A DNA stretch of 64,000 bases from Candidatus Leptofilum proximum (GCA_016710325.1 JADJXK010000002.1:4960001-5024000); one strand, 5' to 3'; positions 39,813-49,387 are shown, numbered from the stretch's first letter. The notes: generated by a model from the letters alone, not told the origin. Translations and numbers: made by a program.

Positions 39813-41894
39813 TTATTCGAGGCGGCGCAGCCAGACGCGGCTGCTGTGGAAGGTGCTCTGCCCGGCCATGTCTGCCAGGGCGTCGGAGGTGAGCCAGTTG
39901 ACGTTACGGCCGTTTCCCATTTTGCTCCACCGGCCCTTGGGCGAGGCGACTACGCCGGGGCGCACCCCATCGGTCACTTTTGCCCGTAAATCACAGAAGC
40001 CACGGCCGTTTTCCAGCCGCACCCAATCGCCAGTCTGAATATTGCACCGGGCGGCATCGTCGGGATGGATTTCCACAAACGGCTCCCCTTCCCGCGCCAG
40101 CAAATCATCCTGGTTGGCGAAGGTGCTGGTGGTGAAGTGGTGCGCCGCGGCAGAAACGAGGGTTAGGGCCTGGTCAGGTGGGAAACGGCCGTTCAACTTC
40201 GCCCCATCCTGCCCGCCGGAATCGGAGGCTTCTTGCCAGCCCGGCAGTGGGTCCAGGCCCAGCTCGGCCATCGTTTGGCTGTACAGTTCAACTTTGCCGC
40301 TGGGGGTGGGGAAACGGCCGTCGGCAAAGGGTACCTGCGGGTTAATGGTGAGCGGCACGGTGTTTTCCTGCTTGAGCCGCGCCAGGGTAATGCCCGCCAG
40401 CGCCGGATTTTCGGCCGCTGTAGCCGTCAGCACCTCGTTCAGCACCTCGTCGGCGGATTGGTGCAGCCACGGTTCGGTGAAGCCCATCTCGGTGGCCAGC
40501 CGTCGCATCAGCTCCCAATTGCTCTGGCACTCGCCCAGCGGCGGGATGGCCGCGTGGTTGTACGTCAGGTAAGTGTGGCCGTACGCTTTGTGCAGGTCGG
40601 TGTGCTCCAGCTGGCTGGTGGCGGGCAGAACGATGTCGGCGAGAACGGCCGTATCCGTCATAAACAGCTCGTGCACGACGGTGAACAAATCTTCGCGCCG
40701 CAGCCCCTCGGCCACGCGCCCGGCGTTGGGGGCAATCGCTGCCGGGTTGGAGCCGTAGACAAACAGCGACTGGATGGGCGGATTGGTCACCTCGCCCAGC
40801 AGGGCCGCGCCCAGCCGGTTCATGTTGACGCTGCGCCCTGGCGGTGGGCAGTGCGACCGCTTGCCGACCGCTTCGCCATCCCACTGCAAGTAGCCGCTGG
40901 TGCTGTAGGCCAGACCCCCACCAAGACGGCCGTACTGCCCCATGATCGCCGGTAGAGCACAAATGGCCCGCACGGTCTGCCCGCCGGTGAAGTTGCGCTG
41001 CAAGCCGTCGGCAATTTTGATGAGGGCAGGCGTGGTTTCGGCGTAAAGTTGGGCCAGGCGGGCGATGTCGGCTTCCGGCAGGCCGGTGACTTCCGCAACG
41101 CGGGCCAGCGGATAGTCGGCCAATCGCGCCCGCAGCTCGGGCCAGCCGACGGTGTGCTGGGCTAACCACGCCTCATCATGCCAGCCATTTTGCACGATGT
41201 GCTGCGCCAGGCCAAGGGCCAACGCGCCATCGCTGCCTGGCTTGGGGGCCAAGTGCCAGTCGGCCAGTTTGGCGGTACGCGTGCGCCGCGGATCGATGAC
41301 CACAACCTGGGTGCCGTTTTTGCGCGCCTGGAGTAGATGCGGCATGAAGTGCGGCGCGGTGCTCACCGGGTTGTGGCCCCAGATGATGACCAGCTGGCTG
41401 TGCGGCACGTCCTCGTAGCGCGGGCTGCGGCGGCTGCCCAGCGTGGCCTCCACGGCAAATTCGGCCGCGGCACCGCAAATGGTACGCTCCAGCTGGCTGG
41501 CGCCTAAGCGATTCCAGAAACGGCCGTTCACCACCCTCATTTGCAGCAGTCCCAGCGTGCCGCTGTAGCTGTAGGGCAAAATCGCCTCTGCGCCATATTC
41601 GGCAATGATGGTCCGCCAACGCTGGCCAATCTCGTCAATGGCTTCGTCCCAGCTGATTGGCTGCCACTGCCCGCTGCCCTTTGGCCCCACACGGCGCAGC
41701 GGATGGGTGAGTCGGTCGGGGTGGTTGACGTGGTCGAGGTACGGCCGTACCTTGGCACATAGCCAGCCCTGGGTAATCGGGTGGTTTGGGTCGCCGTAGA
41801 ATTGGACGGGACGGCCGTTTTCTACCTCCGTCACAATGCCGCAGGTATCCGGACAATCATGCGGGCACGCCCCGCGTACAAGTTGAGCAGCCAT
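39813..41894 (-). CDS. Molybdopterin-dependent oxidoreductase (DMSO reductase superfamily)
   Basis: 693 aa. The N-terminus binds a 4Fe-4S cluster through Cys10, Cys14, Cys18 and Cys46 (GACPHDCPDTCGI ... QGWLCAK). The molybdopterin domains follow (VIIWGHNPVSTAPHF, VVVIDPRRTRTAKLADWHL, LVYGSNPAAIAPN-like), and the C-terminal dinucleotide-binding barrel ends the protein (FVEIHPDDAARCNIQTGDWVRLENGRG). RTICGAA around residue 140 may supply a Cys ligand to the metal. No electron-transfer or membrane subunit is adjacent and there is no twin-arginine signal, so it is cytoplasmic. Related to formate dehydrogenase/assimilatory-type enzymes; substrate unknown. Confidence 0.92.
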   Translation of the reverse strand: MAAQLVRGACPHDCPDTCGIVTEVENGRPVQFYGDPNHPITQGWLCAKVRPYLDHVNHPDRLTHPLRRVGPKGSGQWQPISWDEAIDEIGQRWRTIIAEYGAEAILPYSYSGTLGLLQMRVVNGRFWNRLGASQLERTICGAAAEFAVEATLGSRRSPRYEDVPHSQLVIIWGHNPVSTAPHFMPHLLQARKNGTQVVVIDPRRTRTAKLADWHLAPKPGSDGALALGLAQHIVQNGWHDEAWLAQHTVGWPELRARLADYPLARVAEVTGLPEADIARLAQLYAETTPALIKIADGLQRNFTGGQTVRAICALPAIMGQYGRLGGGLAYSTSGYLQWDGEAVGKRSHCPPPGRSVNMNRLGAALLGEVTNPPIQSLFVYGSNPAAIAPNAGRVAEGLRREDLFTVVHELFMTDTAVLADIVLPATSQLEHTDLHKAYGHTYLTYNHAAIPPLGECQSNWELMRRLATEMGFTEPWLHQSADEVLNEVLTATAAENPALAGITLARLKQENTVPLTINPQVPFADGRFPTPSGKVELYSQTMAELGLDPLPGWQEASDSGGQDGAKLNGRFPPDQALTLVSAAAHHFTTSTFANQDDLLAREGEPFVEIHPDDAARCNIQTGDWVRLENGRGFCDLRAKVTDGVRPGVVASPKGRWSKMGNGRNVNWLTSDALADMAGQSTFHSSRVWLRRLE

Positions 41895-41947
41895 GGTTCA
41901 CCTCTTATCGAATCAGGTCGTGCCGATTTTACCACCGGGCAAGGAAA

Positions 41948-41978
41948 AGTGGCGGGCCAAATCATCTGGTCCGCCACT
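41948..41978 (-). terminator. Rho-independent terminator
   Basis: Arms AGTGGCGGGCCA (41948-41959) and TGGTCCGCCACT (41967-41978) pair with one G-T pair; TTTTCC follows on the minus strand. It ends the transcript of the small gene at 42015. Confidence 0.8.
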
Positions 41979-42014
41979 TCAATTATATTATTCAATTTTC
42001 AGGCAGCTGGTCGC

Positions 42015-42371
42015 TCAGGAGCTGACCGCCACTTTTTCACTGCTTTCTTGAAGAATGCTCCGTACCTGGGGTACGTCATCATCGTCGTCGACATCTACCA
42101 CCACCAGCACACCACCGTTTTGCACGTTGCGCCGGAAATATTCTTCCTCTTCGGGGTCCAGGCTCCAGGAGGAAAACATATTGCCAACCACAGGCACGAC
42201 GGCTGCACCACGGTCCGAGCCCAAGGTGGGTGCCGCGGCGGCCGTATCGTCGGCCTGAGCCCAGCGTGAGATGGTTTCAAATTCCAGATCGTCCATGTCG
42301 GCCGTTGTCAGGGCATTGATCGCTTCTTCAGCCTTCATTTCATCCGCAAACAAGCCAATTACTGTGGTCAT
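42015..42371 (-). CDS. General stress protein 17M-like small protein
   Basis: 118 aa from the ATG at 42371, which has GGAG eight bases upstream; a GTG three codons earlier overlaps that ribosome site. The start TTVIGLFADEMKAEEAINALTTADMDDLEFETIS is the ferredoxin-like fold of the general-stress-protein 17M domain. Later VLVVVDVDDDDDVPQVRSILQES closes the fold. These proteins occur in stress regulons; molecular role unknown. It has its own terminator and is separate from both neighbours. Confidence 0.8.
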   Translation of the reverse strand: MTTVIGLFADEMKAEEAINALTTADMDDLEFETISRWAQADDTAAAAPTLGSDRGAAVVPVVGNMFSSWSLDPEEEEYFRRNVQNGGVLVVVDVDDDDDVPQVRSILQESSEKVAVSS

Positions 42372-42515
42372 CTTTTTCACTCCTTTTGCATTAAGATATT
42401 GACTTTAGCATAACGGCTTTCCTGTTTTGGCTAAATATGTCCTGATACAAAAGCAGGATACAGAGAAGATAGAACACCTTCGTCCACTCAAAGATTGGGC
42501 CAATCTGGGGCTTAC

Positions 42516-43322
42516 TCAAGGCCGGGGAAAGGTGTGCTGGTGAATAATGGTCTGCTCTGGCAGCAGGTGGACGAAGTTGAAACCAGGCAGGTAGTCTGGG
42601 TCTTCGCGCACGACAGCATCGTTGGGCCAGGCGGCAAACTGGGAGAAGAGGCTGGGAACGGCCGTATACAAAATCCCATCCCGCATCGTCTGCATGGATT
42701 GGTGGATGTGGCCGTAAAAGACGCCGCGCAGCCGCTGCCGTGCGGGCAAAAGCGCCTGGTGCAGCACGTCGCCGTTGAGCACCAGCATGTTCAGATCCAT
42801 CCAGATGGAGTTCATCGGCAGCGGAGGAAAGTGCATAAAAATGGTGAGGGGTGGGCCAACGGCCGTTGCCTCCGCCCGCACCACCGCCAGCTGGGCCTCA
42901 GACAAGATGCCGTGCGGATCGATCTCATCCGGCCCGCGCGCATCCAGCACCACAAAACGGTACCCCTTCACCTCAAACGCGTAAGACAGCACATCCGGGT
43001 CATCGGACAGTGGCAGGTGCGGCCCCAGCGCCATGAAGCGGCGAATGTCCCGGGCCCGGTCGTGGTTGCCCGTGACGTAATACACGGGCACGGTGAGCTG
43101 GCTGAAAACGGCCGCTGCCCGCCGGTAAGACTCTTCATCCGGGTCGGTCACCACGTCACCCGTGTGCACCACAAAATCGGGTAGGCTGGGCAGGTTGTTG
43201 ATGAGCTCTACGGCCCGTTCCACGCATGGCTGGGGCTGGTGGCCGTGGCGCGAATAATCGGCCGTGGGGCCAAAATGTGAATCGCTGATGTGTACAAAAT
43301 AGACAGTATCGTTGTTGGTCAT
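42516..43322 (-). CDS. Metallophosphoesterase (calcineurin-like)
   Basis: 268 aa from the ATG at 43322; upstream codons lie in the preceding gene. All metal motifs are visible: FVHISDSHFG (DxH), VVHTGDVVTDPD (GD), YVTGNHDRA (GNHD), FMHFPPLP (in place of GHxH's first partner) and FYGHIHQSM (GHIH). The layout fits the GpdQ/CpdA-like class that cleaves cyclic nucleotides or phosphodiesters. It begins 20 bases after the stop of the CAP/glycosidase gene, so the two are probably co-transcribed. Confidence 0.93.
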   Translation of the reverse strand: MTNNDTVYFVHISDSHFGPTADYSRHGHQPQPCVERAVELINNLPSLPDFVVHTGDVVTDPDEESYRRAAAVFSQLTVPVYYVTGNHDRARDIRRFMALGPHLPLSDDPDVLSYAFEVKGYRFVVLDARGPDEIDPHGILSEAQLAVVRAEATAVGPPLTIFMHFPPLPMNSIWMDLNMLVLNGDVLHQALLPARQRLRGVFYGHIHQSMQTMRDGILYTAVPSLFSQFAAWPNDAVVREDPDYLPGFNFVHLLPEQTIIHQHTFPRP

Positions 43323-43341
43323 TCGACTGATGCTCCCAAAA

Positions 43342-45456
43342 TTAAGGTGAACCGCTTTGCAGCAGGCGGCAAAAAGGACAATCTCCACCCGGCCGAAGGA
43401 TGGCAAAGCCGCCCTGGGGATCGCTCTCCCAGTGGGTAATGTCCACGTTAAAGATGATGGCCAGCCGCACGTAGCCGGAATGGTTGGCAATGGTCAGGGC
43501 TTCAGCCAGCCAAAGCGCCTGTTCCGCTGCCGTTGTGTCGGCCGCCCACCAAAACCGGCCCGGCAGCGCCGGATAGCCATCCGCTGACAACACGCCAAGC
43601 TCGGTGAGGCATAACGGCCGTGCTCCCCCAAACGCAAAATAGATCATCTGCAAAGTGGGCTGATAATACCACAGGTAATGGCTCCCGGCTGGATGCCCGC
43701 TGTCGGCATAGGGCGACGTGGCGGATTCGTTAAAGTGCACGCCAACGCAGTCCAGGTAGTTGGCCGCTCCGGCTTCCACCATCCCGGCCACGTAGCGGTT
43801 TACCGCCCAGGCATTGATGTCGTTGTCAAAACCGGTAGAAGCGGGCGCACCGCTAATGACGCTGATGTTCTGGTTAGCGGCTTTGATGGCCAGATAAGAC
43901 GGCTTCAACATCTGCTCTACGTACTGCGCCGGATCGATTTGCCCCGGCGGCCATTCGTAGTCGATGTTCATCTCATTCCACACTTCAATGGCGTCGGGTG
44001 GCTGGGGCAGCCGGGCCACCCCCTCCATGAAGGCCACAAACGCTGCGAAGTCGATCTCAGTCGGGTAGGGATCGCCCGTCACCGACACCAGGACCTTAAA
44101 GCCAGCGGCTTTGGCCAGCCAGATGCGCTCCACCAGCTCAGTTGGGGTGCTGTCGGGGCGCCACTTCAGCTGAAACTTGAGCCACTTCATGCCCCCCGCC
44201 TGCATCAGCGGCAGGTTTTGCAGGTCGTGGGTTTGCCCGCCCCAGGCAAAGCTGCCCAGGTTGATGGGGTACAGCGGCACTGGCAGGCCGATGGGAATAG
44301 GCTCCTCTGGCAGCGGTGGGGGGGATACGGCCGTAAACGACCACGTGTACGTCTCGCCATTCACCACCAGGCGTACCGAGTATGTTTCACCCACCGCCAG
44401 CGGCTGCTGCGGAATCAGCACGACAGCATCCTGGGCATCCAAAATTTGCCGCCCGCGCGCCTGGGCAAACTCATCTGAGTTGACATAACTGGTTTCGTCG
44501 AAGACACACAGCGGCAGAGGGCCATGGCTGCTGCTCAACCCGGCTTCGCTGACGACCGGTATGACGCTGCCGCTGCCGAGCTGGAGCAGGATCGGCGCGC
44601 CAACCGGCTTGTGCCAGCCAGGGCAGCTGCTCAGCGGTTCCGGGTATTCGATCAGACTTTGCTGCAGCACCCAGATTTCGCCGCCGGGTGGGGGGTAGGC
44701 CAGGGGGTACACAGCTTGCCCCCGCGAAGGCGTGGGGGCCGTTCCCGCCACGCGTGGGGCCGAGTGCACATCCAAAACGGCCGATACCTGCACCGAACCC
44801 AAATCGTCGCGAAAGTGGCCATAACCCACGGTTTGCAGGCTTGGGTCCAGCAGGGGCAGCGCGTGGAACGGGGCCGACAGCCAGAAGTTGAAGGCCCAGA
44901 TGTCGTTGCTGCGGCTGATGTTGGTGGCGTAAATGTTGCTGTTCCAGGCGGCGGTGCGCCCGGTTTCGCTAAACAGGGGATTGTCTGTCTTTTGCGTACG
45001 GGCGATGGCGTTGTCGTTGCGGGCCATGTACTCGCTGTGCAGCGCTGCCCCGGCCGACAGTTCAGCCGATTCCTGCACCGGTGGCAAACCGCTGCTGGCG
45101 CGAATCTGGTTCAGGTAAACGAGCCAGGCGGGTGGAGCAACGGCCGTTAACATCGTCGTGGGTGGAACCGTGGGCGTGAAGGCAGGCGGTGCTGAAGTGG
45201 CGACGGCCGTCGCCAAAAACACAGTCGGCGCGGGGGTTGTGGTGGGGACGGCCGTTTCTGTTGGCAGGGGGGTGGGGGAGGTTACGGCCGTTGTCGGGGG
45301 AATGGCTTTGCCCACGGCGGCGGGCTGGCTTGTTGCTGTGGGTGTGGGCGGGGGAGGAGGTGGGGGTGGGGTGAGAAACGGCCGTAGCAGCACCGGCAGA
45401 AACAGGGCCACCACAAAAAAAGACCAGATACCCCACCGTTGTTTACCTCGTTGCAT
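43342..45456 (-). CDS. CAP-domain / GH-A clan glycoside hydrolase fusion, surface anchored
   Basis: 704 aa from the ATG at 45456. An uncleaved or cleaved signal helix (residues 9-27) is followed by a Pro/Thr-rich linker to about residue 108. A CAP/SCP domain follows (LVYLNQIRASSGLPPVQESAELSAGAALHSEYMARND). A short Ig-like strand region leads to a TIM barrel from about 400 with IEVWNEMNIDYEWPPG (acid/base Glu) and LCLTELGVLS (nucleophile Glu), the two ends of a retaining clan A glycosidase such as GH39 or GH5. Substrate not predictable. CAP plus glycosidase in one chain is unusual. Confidence 0.85.
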   Translation of the reverse strand: MQRGKQRWGIWSFFVVALFLPVLLRPFLTPPPPPPPPTPTATSQPAAVGKAIPPTTAVTSPTPLPTETAVPTTTPAPTVFLATAVATSAPPAFTPTVPPTTMLTAVAPPAWLVYLNQIRASSGLPPVQESAELSAGAALHSEYMARNDNAIARTQKTDNPLFSETGRTAAWNSNIYATNISRSNDIWAFNFWLSAPFHALPLLDPSLQTVGYGHFRDDLGSVQVSAVLDVHSAPRVAGTAPTPSRGQAVYPLAYPPPGGEIWVLQQSLIEYPEPLSSCPGWHKPVGAPILLQLGSGSVIPVVSEAGLSSSHGPLPLCVFDETSYVNSDEFAQARGRQILDAQDAVVLIPQQPLAVGETYSVRLVVNGETYTWSFTAVSPPPLPEEPIPIGLPVPLYPINLGSFAWGGQTHDLQNLPLMQAGGMKWLKFQLKWRPDSTPTELVERIWLAKAAGFKVLVSVTGDPYPTEIDFAAFVAFMEGVARLPQPPDAIEVWNEMNIDYEWPPGQIDPAQYVEQMLKPSYLAIKAANQNISVISGAPASTGFDNDINAWAVNRYVAGMVEAGAANYLDCVGVHFNESATSPYADSGHPAGSHYLWYYQPTLQMIYFAFGGARPLCLTELGVLSADGYPALPGRFWWAADTTAAEQALWLAEALTIANHSGYVRLAIIFNVDITHWESDPQGGFAILRPGGDCPFCRLLQSGSP

Positions 45457-45484
45457 GAGGGTTTCCCACTGAAAGAATAAAAAA

Positions 45485-45515
45485 GGCGTGGCGGTCAAAA
45501 CACGACTGCCACGCC
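45485..45515 (-). terminator. Terminator of the nuoA-M operon
   Basis: GGCGTGGC (45485-45492) and GCCACGCC (45508-45515) form the stem; on the minus strand the hairpin is followed by TTTTTT. It lies 34 bases after the nuoM stop and shows that nuoN is transcribed separately. Confidence 0.85.
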
Positions 45516-45548
45516 CCAAAAATTAAACGGAAATGGTTGCGGACTGGA

Positions 45549-47045
45549 TTACGGTCCGGCCACCAGCACAGACCCAATATCCGTGACTAACTGGGAGACA
45601 GTGCCGTTCATCAGGTCAAAGTAGCCGGAGGGCGCCACACCAATCCAGATGATGAACAGCAGGAAGGAGAGCATAATGGCCAGCTCACCGACGTTCAAGT
45701 CGCGCAGTTTTTCGTTGGCCGGATTGTCCAGCGGTCCCATGAAGACCCGCTGGAACATCCACAGCAGGTAAACGGCCGCTAGAATCACACCGGTTGTGGC
45801 AAAGGCCGTGTAAATCCACGGGTTCGGGCCAAGCGATTCCGCACCCATCGAACCCAGCAAAATCGTGAACTCACCCACAAAGCCGTTCAAACCGGGCAGA
45901 CCCATGCTCGAAAGCGTGACAATCAGCGTGAGGGCGCTGAAGACGGGCATCACTTTCCACACGCCGCCGTACTCCTTAATCTCGCGGGTATGGCGCTGCT
46001 CGTACAGCACACCGACGATGAAAAACAATGCGCCCGAGCTGATGCCGTGATTCACCCCTTGCAAAATAGCGCCCTGGATGCCCTGGTTGTTTAGCGAGAA
46101 GATGCCCAGCATCACAAAACCCAAATGGCTGATACTGGAGTAGGCGACCAGTTTCTTCACATCCTTCTGGGCAAAGGAAACAATCGCGCCGTAAATAATG
46201 CCGATAATCGCCAACACGGCAATCGCCGGGGCAAATTCAACCGACGCTTCGGGGAACAGAGGCAGGTTAAAGCGCATGAAGCCGTAGGTACCCATCTTTA
46301 GCAGCACACCCGCCAGAATGACGGAACCGGCCGTGGGCGCTTCGGTGTGCGCATCCGGCAGCCAGGAGTGGAAGGGGAAAATGGGCACCTTGATGGCAAA
46401 GGCAATGGCAAAACCGAGGAAGAGCCAGTTTTGCACGTCGGCGAAAGCGCTCCGCCCGGCGATCAGGTCCGGCACAGAGAAGGTATCGTTGGTAATGCCC
46501 ATGTAGAGGATGCCCAAGAGCATCAGCAAGGAACCAGCCATCGTGTACAGGAAGAATTTGATTGCGGCGTACACCCGGTTTTGGCCACCCCAAATGCCAA
46601 TCAGGAAGTACATGGGCACCAGGGTGAACTCCCAGAAGATGTAAAACAGGAACAAATCCTGCGCCAGGAAGACGCCCAGCATACCTGCTTCCAGCAGCAG
46701 CATGAAGATGTAATACTGCCGCACCTGGGTGCTGATGGCGTTCCACGAAGAGGGGATGGCCAGCATCATGATGAAGGTAGTCAGCAGCACCATGAGGATG
46801 CTGATGCCATCAACACCCATATGGTACTCAATGCCCCACGCCTCGATCCAATTGAAGCGATCCACAAGCTGTAACCCGGCAGTACCGCCATCGTACTGTC
46901 CCAACACGATGATTGACAGCACAAAGGTGACAATTGCGGTGCCAGTCGCCACGATTTTGTACGAGTTGTCCGATTGGTTACGCATGAGCAGTAGGATGAG
47001 AACACCTACCAGCGGAAAAAAGGTTAAAAGTGATAAAATGCCCAT
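45549..47045 (-). CDS. nuoM: NADH-quinone oxidoreductase subunit M
   Basis: 498 aa, about 14 membrane segments, an antiporter-like proton-pumping subunit of complex I. Conserved blocks: FYIFWEFTLVPMYFLIGIWGG (key Glu), KVPIFPFHSWLPDAHTEAPTAGSVILAGVLLKMGTYG and KKLVAYSSISHLGFVMLG. Last gene of the operon, followed by a terminator. A 111-base gap upstream holds a palindromic repeat. Confidence 0.97.
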   Translation of the reverse strand: MGILSLLTFFPLVGVLILLLMRNQSDNSYKIVATGTAIVTFVLSIIVLGQYDGGTAGLQLVDRFNWIEAWGIEYHMGVDGISILMVLLTTFIMMLAIPSSWNAISTQVRQYYIFMLLLEAGMLGVFLAQDLFLFYIFWEFTLVPMYFLIGIWGGQNRVYAAIKFFLYTMAGSLLMLLGILYMGITNDTFSVPDLIAGRSAFADVQNWLFLGFAIAFAIKVPIFPFHSWLPDAHTEAPTAGSVILAGVLLKMGTYGFMRFNLPLFPEASVEFAPAIAVLAIIGIIYGAIVSFAQKDVKKLVAYSSISHLGFVMLGIFSLNNQGIQGAILQGVNHGISSGALFFIVGVLYEQRHTREIKEYGGVWKVMPVFSALTLIVTLSSMGLPGLNGFVGEFTILLGSMGAESLGPNPWIYTAFATTGVILAAVYLLWMFQRVFMGPLDNPANEKLRDLNVGELAIMLSFLLFIIWIGVAPSGYFDLMNGTVSQLVTDIGSVLVAGP

Positions 47046-47087
47046 TCTTTCTCCAAAAACCTAACGAAATTCACTGTGTGTCGTGTC

Positions 47088-47107
47088 ATTCCCGCGTAGG
47101 CGGGAAT
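47088..47107. repeat. dRS3/REP-like palindrome
   Basis: ATTCCCGCGTAGGCGGGAAT fits the ATTCCC-N8-GGGAAT pattern of Neisseria dRS3 and similar REP-like repeats. It lies between nuoL and nuoM. Only one copy was noticed in this window. Confidence 0.65.
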
Positions 47108-47156
47108 CCATTTTTAGGATGCCCATTTTCACGGGCACGACCCTTGAAAAGCATCG

Positions 47157-49385
47157 TTAGCCAAAAATAAATGGCCACAAGAAGTAAGCCAAAAGAGCCA
47201 CCGTGCCCAATAAAATGCCCAGGGCGTACGTGCGCGCATAGCCGGTTTGCGACAGGCGCAGGCCGCCAGACAGCCAGCGGGCTACCTGCCCGGCGCCGTT
47301 CACCAGGCCATCCACACCCTGCCGGTCCAGCACGTCGGAGGCGAAGTTTGAAAAGCCCACAAACGTGTCGCGAACGACGCGCTCGTGGAAGAAGTTGTGC
47401 CACAAATTCCAATCAATGCGGTAGGCTAAAAAGTCGCCCAGCCGATTGAACAAGGGGATGAGATATTTCATGTAAAGGGTGTCAAACGGCAGCACGGCCA
47501 TCCACCAGATGGGGGTGCTTTGCAGGGGGTCACGCTCATCGGCCGTTTGCCAGCGGTTGCGGTAAACCAGGAAGACGGCGATCAACAGGGCGGCAACGGC
47601 CAGGATCGTCGAAATGGCGGCTACGTCAAACTGTATCCAGGTTGGCGTGTGCGGCATGTGCACAATGCCTTCTTCGGTCAGTTCAAACGCAGGAATCGAA
47701 TGCTCCAGCCAGTGTTCCAGGGCCAGGTTGATGCCGTAATCGTGGGCTTCGTGGGCTGCTTCGTAGGCCGCTTCGCTGAAGAAGGGGAAGTTGAGCAGTC
47801 CCCCTAACACCGCCAGCGCGGCCAGGACCATTAACGGCCGTGTCATCAACGGTGAACTCTCTTCCGCATGTTCCGCCGCCGCGTGGCGCGGTTTGCCAAA
47901 AAACACCATCTTCAACTGGCGACCCATGTAAAAAGCGGTACAAAAAGCGGCCACCGTCAGCATGATGTAGATTGTAAAGAAAATTGGCCCGGGATTTTTG
48001 CTGGCGTGGGCCAAAATTTCATCTTTGGACCAGAAACCGGCCAGGGGCACAATGCCCGCCAGCGCCAGCGAGCCAATCATGTAAACGATGTACGTGGTGC
48101 GCATCTTGTGGCGCAGCCCGCCCATCGTGCGCATGTCTTGCGGGTCGAAGGGGTCGTGGTCATCGTGGTGGCCGTGCGAAATGTGGTGATGGCCATGCTC
48201 CATGCCGTGAATCACCGAGCCGGAGCTGAGGAAGAGCAGCGCCTTAAAAAACGCATGGGTAATCAGGTGGAACATCCCGGCGACGTAAGCACCCATACCC
48301 ACGGCGGCGATCATAAAGCCCAGCTGGCTAACGGTGGAGTAGGCCAGCACTTTTTTGATGTCAAACTGGGTAAAAGCGATGAGACCGGCGATTACGGCCG
48401 TTGCCGCCCCCGTCAACGCCACCAAATCCGGCGAAGAAATGCCGATACCGGGGAGCAATGAACCGCTCTCCCGCACAATCTCAAACAGTACGTTGCTGCG
48501 CACAATCAGGTAAATACCAGAGGTCACCATCGTGGCGGCGTGGATGAGCGCGGAAACCGGGGTGGGACCAGCCATCGCGTCCGGCAGCCAGACGTACAGC
48601 GGAATCTGCGCCGATTTTCCGGCCGCACCCATCAAAAACAGCGCGGTAATGGCCGTCAAAACACCGCCCAAGGTCGCTTCAAGTGCGCCAAAGTGTACCA
48701 TGTGCCCGCTTTCAAACATCTCCACGGCGCTGTCGAACACTGGCTGGAACTCCAGCGATTTGAAGGTCCAGAAGGTGAGGCTCATGGCCAGGATCATGGC
48801 CAGGTCACCGACGCGATTGGCCACAAACGCTTTGCGCGCGGCGTTGGCGTTCATCGCTTCGCCCTTGGCGTTTACCCGGTCGAACCAGAAGCCAATCAGC
48901 AGAAAAGAGCACAAACCCACGCCTTCCCAGCCCACAAAGAGCATCAGGTAGTTATTGCCCGTCACCAGGATGAGCATGAAGAAGAGGAACAGGTTCAGAT
49001 AGGTGAAAAAGCGCGAAAAGTTGGGGTCGCCATGCATGTAGCCGATGGCGTAAATGTGAATCAGGGAGCCGACACCCGTTACCACCAGCATCATCGTCAC
49101 GGAAAGGGTGTCGACCTGCATGGCCCACGGCACGTAGAATTCGCCCACGTGAATCCAGTCGAACAAGACCACAATTTCCGCATGGAATTCGTGCCCTGCC
49201 AGAGCAAACAGCAGGGTACCAGCGACGGCCAGGGCGCTCAGCGCCATGATGCTGCCAAACCAACCTGACCATTTTTCGCCAGTTTCTCGGTTGTACTCCA
49301 CAAAGCGCCGTCCAACCAGGCCGTTGAACAAGACGCCAATCAGTGGAAAAACCAAAAGTAGGGGAGCTATTCCAAATATTCCCAT
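47157..49385 (-). CDS. nuoL: NADH-quinone oxidoreductase subunit L
   Basis: 742 aa, longer than the about 610 aa of E. coli NuoL. Antiporter-like subunit with the long lateral helix at the C-terminus. Conserved blocks: MLFVGWEGVGLCSFLLIGFWF, KSAQIPLYVWLPDAMAGPTPVSALIHAATMVTSGIYL and KKVLAYSTVSQLGFMIAAVG. A His/Asp-rich insert occupies residues 393-410 (HGMEHGHHHISHGHHDDH) before the conserved QDMRTMGGL. The extra length is mainly in the C-terminal 200 residues. Octamer array C follows upstream in the operon. Confidence 0.97.
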   Translation of the reverse strand: MGIFGIAPLLLVFPLIGVLFNGLVGRRFVEYNRETGEKWSGWFGSIMALSALAVAGTLLFALAGHEFHAEIVVLFDWIHVGEFYVPWAMQVDTLSVTMMLVVTGVGSLIHIYAIGYMHGDPNFSRFFTYLNLFLFFMLILVTGNNYLMLFVGWEGVGLCSFLLIGFWFDRVNAKGEAMNANAARKAFVANRVGDLAMILAMSLTFWTFKSLEFQPVFDSAVEMFESGHMVHFGALEATLGGVLTAITALFLMGAAGKSAQIPLYVWLPDAMAGPTPVSALIHAATMVTSGIYLIVRSNVLFEIVRESGSLLPGIGISSPDLVALTGAATAVIAGLIAFTQFDIKKVLAYSTVSQLGFMIAAVGMGAYVAGMFHLITHAFFKALLFLSSGSVIHGMEHGHHHISHGHHDDHDPFDPQDMRTMGGLRHKMRTTYIVYMIGSLALAGIVPLAGFWSKDEILAHASKNPGPIFFTIYIMLTVAAFCTAFYMGRQLKMVFFGKPRHAAAEHAEESSPLMTRPLMVLAALAVLGGLLNFPFFSEAAYEAAHEAHDYGINLALEHWLEHSIPAFELTEEGIVHMPHTPTWIQFDVAAISTILAVAALLIAVFLVYRNRWQTADERDPLQSTPIWWMAVLPFDTLYMKYLIPLFNRLGDFLAYRIDWNLWHNFFHERVVRDTFVGFSNFASDVLDRQGVDGLVNGAGQVARWLSGGLRLSQTGYARTYALGILLGTVALLAYFLWPFIFG

Positions 49386-49387
49386 AA

